A stretch of 9,475 nucleotides of DNA, from positions 1 through 9,475 of the forward strand of contig DAIUFH010000077.1 of assembly GCA_036844705.1 (NCBI GenBank), read 5' to 3'. Numbering within the stretch: the first letter of the stretch is position 1; each line of letters begins with the position of its first letter. Position numbers and translations under genes: made by a program. Positions 6,098 through 9,475 of this stretch are shown piece after piece. The stretch is from DAIUFH01 sp036844705 (lineage in GTDB: Bacteria > Bacillota > Clostridia > Tissierellales > Tissierellaceae). The notes below the pieces were generated by a model. That model had not been told where the DNA came from. It searched no databases and saw only the letters and a list, made by a program, of their open reading frames with translations.

Positions 6098-6826
6098 TTA
6101 TCTCTTAATGTCATTAATTAAACCCATTATATCGTCTGTTGTTTGTATAGCTTTTGCGTTTAATGAATAGGCTCTTTGTGTCGAAATCATATCTGCCAAG
6201 CTTTCTATAATGTCGACATTCGAAGCTTCTAAAAAATGTTGATTGATATCTCCAAACACTTCATCATTCTCCATAGAGTCTAACAATTCTACATTTCCTG
6301 ATGGTAAATATCTCCCTTCTCCTAGGGAAACAAGGGAATCTAAATTCTGAGGTTTAAATAAAATAACCTTACCAAGAATCATTTCGTCACTTTTTTCATC
6401 TGTTATTTCTCCATTGGCAGAAATATTTATATTGTCACCCCACTCCTCTATTGGTGTGTAATATTCAGCTACCAATGGATAACCATTGTCATCTGTAATC
6501 GTATAATTTCCATTCATATGAAAAGATCCATTTCTAGTTAACATTAAATTGTTGTTTTCATCAATTACACCAAAAAAACCTTCTCCACTTATGGCCATAT
6601 GATAGTCAAATGGTGATTCAATTAAATTTCCCGCTTTAAAATTTATTTTTCCGATAGCGCATTTCGACCCTGCATTTATTTCGTCGTTATTGATTAACTC
6701 CTGAAAACTCGTTTTCTTGGATTTATAGCCATTTGTATTTATATTTGCAATATCATCTGCTGTAGCATCCATATTATATTGCATAGCTTTCAAACCTGAC
6801 TTGCTTACATTCAATACATTATACAT
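6098..6826 (-). CDS. flgG: Flagellar basal-body rod protein, FlgG/FlhP type (242 aa)
   Basis: Structural protein of the flagellar rod, exported through the flagellar type III apparatus; no signal peptide is present, as expected. The N-terminal rod motif at about 5-35 contains DDIANINTNGYKSKK (the family's NNIANxxTxGYK). The central region has GEGFFGV (81-87) and LTRNGSF (96-102). The C-terminal rod/hook domain (about 192-242) contains LEASNVDIIESLADMI followed by STQRAYSLNAKAIQTTD, typical of FlgG. At 242 residues it is slightly shorter than many FlgG (about 260). The ATG at 6826 has GAGGTGAT just upstream and lies 12 nt after the previous gene. It is the last gene of the flagellar operon; its TAA stop (6098-6100) touches a repeat block. 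FlgF and FlgG paralogues are hard to tell apart without alignment; the C-terminus favours FlgG/FlhP. Confidence 0.85.
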   Translation of the reverse strand: MYNVLNVSKSGLKAMQYNMDATADDIANINTNGYKSKKTSFQELINNDEINAGSKCAIGKINFKAGNLIESPFDYHMAISGEGFFGVIDENNNLMLTRNGSFHMNGNYTITDDNGYPLVAEYYTPIEEWGDNINISANGEITDEKSDEMILGKVILFKPQNLDSLVSLGEGRYLPSGNVELLDSMENDEVFGDINQHFLEASNVDIIESLADMISTQRAYSLNAKAIQTTDDIMGLINDIKR

Positions 6827-6838
6827 ATTATCACCTCA

Positions 6839-7567
6839 CTATACCCTTCCAATTTCATTTACAGCTTTATTTAATGTTTCATCAGCAGTATGTAAGAGCT
6901 TCTGATTTGCTTCAAATTCCCTTGATATCTCTATCATCTTTACAAGCTCATCTGCAATTCTCACATTTGAATTTTCCAAAAACCCTTGTTTTATTTCCCC
7001 TTCTATAACTTCTGCCTGTCCTCCACCAGCTATGAAAGTTGTATCCCCATTACTAACTAATTCTTGATAATTATTAAAATCAGATATTAGAAAATTAAAA
7101 TTCATTTCTTGCTCATCTTCAATAGTAATAGTACCTTCCTGCCCAAATTCATCAATTCCTAATACAGGATGACCCTCCATCGTTACAAGTATATTATCAT
7201 CGTTTAGTATGAAATTCCCATTTCTAGTAAACCCTCTCTGACCATTCTCCATTTGGACGGTAAAAAATCCATTGCCTACTATTGCAAAATCACTGTCACT
7301 TCCTGTTTCCGTTAAGAATCCCTGCTCAAAATTTCTATAATAGTCATCTATTTCATTACCAAATACAAATCTGCCAAGCTCTTGTCTTCTGTCCCCGTCG
7401 TTCCCTCCGGCATAGTTGACCATCACCCTTGAGTCCATTGTACTCTGAACGATATCTTGAAACTTGTAACCAGGTGTTTTTATGTTGGCTATATTTGCAC
7501 TTGTATTTTCCTGCTTTTTCTGAAGTATATTCATATTTTGATTTACGGTATTGAAACTTCTAATCAC
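6839..7567 (-). CDS. flgF: Flagellar basal-body rod protein, FlgF/FlhO type (242 aa)
   Basis: Second rod-family protein and paralogue of the gene after it. N-terminal motif ANIANIKTPGYKFQD at 24-38; central GNGFFTV (98-104) and FTRNGNF (113-119); C-terminal GFLENSNVRIADELVKMIE at 195-213, then SREFEANQKLLHTADETLNK, the conserved axial-protein coiled-coil end. The start is GTG at 7567, with GAGGAG (7575-7580) 7 nt upstream; that site overlaps the last codons of the small membrane-protein gene before it, which suggests translational coupling. The FlgF-FlgG order matches flhO-flhP of Bacillus, where they are the proximal and distal rod proteins. Assignment to FlgF rather than a second FlgG is by order and is less certain than the family. 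Confidence 0.82.
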   Translation of the reverse strand: MIRSFNTVNQNMNILQKKQENTSANIANIKTPGYKFQDIVQSTMDSRVMVNYAGGNDGDRRQELGRFVFGNEIDDYYRNFEQGFLTETGSDSDFAIVGNGFFTVQMENGQRGFTRNGNFILNDDNILVTMEGHPVLGIDEFGQEGTITIEDEQEMNFNFLISDFNNYQELVSNGDTTFIAGGGQAEVIEGEIKQGFLENSNVRIADELVKMIEISREFEANQKLLHTADETLNKAVNEIGRV

Positions 7568-7571
7568 AGTA

Positions 7572-7772
7572 TCACTCCTCAGATTCAGTATTTAGTACCT
7601 TGTTTTCATAAGGGTATATCATTCCCAATTTACGCGCTTCCCGCTCTACGCGTGATTTAAATAAAGTTGAATAGCTTAAATTCATCAATAATGCAGAAAT
7701 TATCAATCCAACTCCAAGGGGGATTAAAACATTGCATTTTATTCTCGTGAATTTTTGTATAAATTCTTTAAT
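7572..7772 (-). CDS. Small single-pass membrane protein (66 aa), apparent AUU start
   Basis: An open frame fills the space between the DUF6115-type gene and flgF. Residues 14-31 form one transmembrane segment (VLIPLGVGLIISALLM), followed by a basic, charged helix (FKSRVEREARKLGMIYP) and a short acidic tail. The frame has a stop 6 codons before the proposed start, and there is no ATG, GTG or TTG before the middle of the membrane helix. The second of two ATT codons (7770-7772) lies 5 nt after GGGGGAGGTG and is followed by AAAGAATTT, as in an MKEF start. It overlaps the end of the upstream gene by 34 nt, and flgF begins 4 nt after its stop. The RAxxLGMxYP-like part recalls short clostridial membrane proteins, some annotated as YceG/MltG-like, but it has no catalytic domain. 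Function unknown. Confidence 0.68.
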   Translation of the reverse strand: MKEFIQKFTRIKCNVLIPLGVGLIISALLMNLSYSTLFKSRVEREARKLGMIYPYENKVLNTESEE

Positions 7773-8134
7773 AATAGCACCTCCCCCTTACTCTTATTAA
7801 GTATCTTGCAAGTATCTTCAAGTGTATATTCCTTTGAAATAAACTTAGAAATTATTTCATTAACATCTATATTTTCCTCATTATGTATTATCTCTTCTTT
7901 ACTTTTTTCCTTTTCAAGTACTTCCTCAAAGGATACTTCCTTTTCATCTTGGGCTAAAGATTCATAATTAAACAATATATCTTCTATATTATCAAGTCGG
8001 CCTTTAATATCCTCCAGTGAGCTCATATCTAATTCTGTATGCTTTATTGCCTCTTCCACAGAAATATTTTTTCTTTCAATAAATATTCCATATCCAATAA
8101 AGAAAAGTCCTAACACCATTAAAAAACTAAACAT
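7739..8134 (-). CDS. DUF6115-type membrane-anchored coiled-coil protein (131 aa)
   Basis: Function unknown. Residues 2-19 form an N-terminal membrane anchor (FSFLMVLGLFFIGYGIFI). A Glu/Lys-rich region likely to form a coiled coil runs from about 30 to 85. A compact C-terminal helical segment follows (about 98-127, EYTLEDTCKILNKSKGEV), resembling the helix-turn-helix end of DUF6115 proteins that sit next to sigD in clostridial flagellar operons. The ATG overlaps the last 8 nt of sigD, and its GGAGG lies inside sigD, so translation is probably coupled. The context implies a role linked to motility or late flagellar gene expression, but nothing in the sequence shows a specific activity. I rely on recall for the family name; the topology is read directly. 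Confidence 0.75.
   Translation of the reverse strand: MFSFLMVLGLFFIGYGIFIERKNISVEEAIKHTELDMSSLEDIKGRLDNIEDILFNYESLAQDEKEVSFEEVLEKEKSKEEIIHNEENIDVNEIISKFISKEYTLEDTCKILNKSKGEVLLLKNLYKNSRE
7778..7787 (-). promoter_or_regulatory. Ribosome binding site of the AUU-start small gene
   Basis: GGGGGAGGTG on the minus strand, inside the 3' end of the DUF6115-type gene and 5 nt before the ATT at 7772. This strong site with no ATG/GTG/TTG in range is the main reason for proposing the AUU start. Confidence 0.65.
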
Positions 8135-8855
8135 TCTGGTCCTCCATTATTGATTTAATCCGATCCTTTAGCTTTATAAGAATCTTACCATGAATCTGAG
8201 ATACTCTTGGAATAGAAATATCAAGAATATATGCTATTTCCCTAAGAGAAAGTTCCTCCACATAATACAAATTCAATATTATCTTTTCTCTCTCATTAAG
8301 AACATCTATAGCCTTTGATAAAACCTGCCTTTGCTCCTGCTTTATAACAATCTCTTCAGGTGTCTTAGATTTCTCATCGTTTACAATATCAATTAATGAA
8401 TAATTGCAACCATCATACGTCAACAATGTGGATTCAAGCGAATAACTGCTTAGATAATGTACAGTTTCATGAATCTTCGATAATTGTTTGTTTCCAATTC
8501 CAAGTTCCTTAGCAATTTCTGATTCTGACGGAGTTCTATTGAGCTTATTCTCAAGAGTTTCTTTGGTACTATAATATTGATTTAGCTTATCAATCTTATC
8601 TCTTGAAACTACTCCTGTTTTTCTAAGCTCATCTAATACTGTCCCTTTTATACGCATACTGGCATATGCTTCAAAGGGTACATTTTTACTTTTATCATAT
8701 CTGTCAATAGCATCCATTAAGCCTAGAACACCAATACTTAGTAAGTCATCCTGATCATTTATATTGTTTTTAACTTCAATTCGAGCAATTACCTTTTTTA
8801 CCAAGGGCAAATACTTGATTATCAAATTGTCCTTTTGGCTATATGCATATGACAT
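8127..8855 (-). CDS. fliA: Flagellar RNA polymerase sigma factor SigD/FliA (sigma-28), 242 aa
   Basis: Group 3 sigma-70 family factor directing transcription of late flagellar, chemotaxis and autolysin genes. Region 2 lies at about 10-80: DDLLSIGVLGLMDAIDRYD (core binding) and FEAYASMRIKGTVLDELRK (-10 recognition), typical of the FliA/WhiG class. Region 3 is at about 88-140 (NRTPSESEIAKELGI). Region 4 is at about 183-236, with the helix-turn-helix SLREIAYILDISIPRVSQIH for the -35 element. Length and domains are complete. The ATG at 8855 is preceded by AGAGGTAG, which overlaps the stop of the PilZ gene upstream (5 nt apart). No FlgM anti-sigma gene is in the window. Confidence 0.93.
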   Translation of the reverse strand: MSYAYSQKDNLIIKYLPLVKKVIARIEVKNNINDQDDLLSIGVLGLMDAIDRYDKSKNVPFEAYASMRIKGTVLDELRKTGVVSRDKIDKLNQYYSTKETLENKLNRTPSESEIAKELGIGNKQLSKIHETVHYLSSYSLESTLLTYDGCNYSLIDIVNDEKSKTPEEIVIKQEQRQVLSKAIDVLNEREKIILNLYYVEELSLREIAYILDISIPRVSQIHGKILIKLKDRIKSIMEDQNV

Positions 8856-8860
8856 GAAAA

Positions 8861-9475
8861 CTACCTCTTATTCTGCTTATTTTTTCTCATCAAAACAAAT
8901 AAGTATTTGATGATTCTTTCTCTTTGAAGCTCAGTAATATCTATAAACTGCACCCCATATGTATACATAGTGTCATTTGATGACATATTTATCGACTTAT
9001 GCAATGCCTTTCCCTTAAGCAACATATTTTCTTTATCAATCATCAATTTAAATAATATTAACTGATCTTTGTTTAAACTTTTTTCACAGGAAAATTTAAT
9101 GCCACCTCCACTTAGATCTAAAACTATTCCCGGCTTAAAATATTTATTGTTACCTACAATTTTCTTTTCTAATTCAGGTATACTAAGATTTAATAGAGAT
9201 GGACTGATAGAATATTCTAATGTATCAACACAATCTACCCGCACATCATCCCGTCTTTGTACTCTAATAAAATTACATAGATTGGACAGCTCATAAATGG
9301 GATAATCACCTATGATTCTATTAGTTATAGTTGCTTCAAAAGAATAACCATAAATACCTTTAAATACAACACATGTAACAACCTCATCAATGTATAATAG
9401 CTTAAATTTCTTATCATCTGCTATAAATGCAACATATAACTTATCATCCAAAAAATCATGAATAATTCCCTCTGT
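8861..9475 (-). CDS. ycgR: PilZ-domain c-di-GMP receptor, YcgR-like flagellar brake (5' end outside the window)
   Basis: Cytoplasmic c-di-GMP effector that in relatives slows the flagellar motor (YcgR; the MotI/DgrA type in Bacillus). The visible part is the end of a YcgR-type N-terminal domain (KGIYGYSFEATI) followed by a PilZ domain with both binding motifs: RRDDVR (RxxxR) at 9239-9256 and DLSGGG (DxSxxG) at 9101-9118. The C-terminal YGVQFIDITELQRERI segment is also typical. A TTG at 9451 could be read as a start, but the frame stays open to the window edge and encodes a plausible EGIIHDFLDD continuation of the same domain, so the gene is cut off by the window rather than starting there. 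It heads the run into sigD; its stop is 5 nt from the sigD ATG. Confidence 0.88.
   Translation of the reverse strand, partial: TEGIIHDFLDDKLYVAFIADDKKFKLLYIDEVVTCVVFKGIYGYSFEATITNRIIGDYPIYELSNLCNFIRVQRRDDVRVDCVDTLEYSISPSLLNLSIPELEKKIVGNNKYFKPGIVLDLSGGGIKFSCEKSLNKDQLILFKLMIDKENMLLKGKALHKSINMSSNDTMYTYGVQFIDITELQRERIIKYLFVLMRKNKQNKR

Noticed and set aside
9449..9451. TTG at 9451 as the true start of the PilZ gene
   Set aside because: The frame continues open to the window edge with residues typical of the YcgR N-terminal domain, so the gene is cut off by the window.

Overview
The window is AT-rich and comes from a motile, Gram-positive anaerobe of the Clostridia type (something like Tissierellales or Alkaliphilus relatives). 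This is inferred from strong AAGGAGG-type ribosome binding sites, the clostridial flagellar gene order, a LysM-anchored secreted nucleotidase and a RocB-family M20 hydrolase. The genus cannot be fixed from the sequence. Every convincing gene lies on the minus strand, so the window reads right to left.

Right end (about 6098-9475): the 3' part of a flagellar/chemotaxis operon. In order of transcription it holds a PilZ-domain YcgR-like c-di-GMP receptor (5' end outside the window), the flagellar sigma factor SigD/FliA, a membrane-anchored coiled-coil DUF6115-type protein, a 66-residue single-pass membrane protein that appears to start at an AUU codon, and two flagellar rod proteins of the FlgF/FlgG (FlhO/FlhP) type. 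The genes are tightly packed, with overlaps and ribosome binding sites inside the preceding gene, which indicates one coupled transcript linking c-di-GMP sensing, late-gene transcription and rod assembly.

Middle and left (342-5764): three separately spaced genes. They are a secreted 5'-nucleotidase with a LysM wall anchor, a Y1 (HUH/RAYT-like) transposase relative whose catalytic residues all appear to be substituted, and a RocB-like M20 metallohydrolase.

The striking part is the intergenic DNA. About 1.4 kb in four blocks (1-341, 2887-3236, 3446-3952, 5875-6097) consists of one composite repeat. Reading the plus strand, each block runs: heptamer tract A (TTCACAA), then 32-bp palindromic units facing one way, then heptamer tract B (TTCTTAG), then 48-bp related units facing the other way, then more B. 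The units begin and end alike (TGTCAT...CTCGGG) and differ in the centre, so each block is a large imperfect inverted repeat. Stem bases change in matched pairs between units. Three blocks lie directly after a stop codon (M20 gene, nucleotidase, FlgG) and one lies against the 5' end of the transposase-like gene. A REP-like dispersed element with a nearby, catalytically altered RAYT-type protein is the most interesting possibility here, although the link between the two is only inferred.
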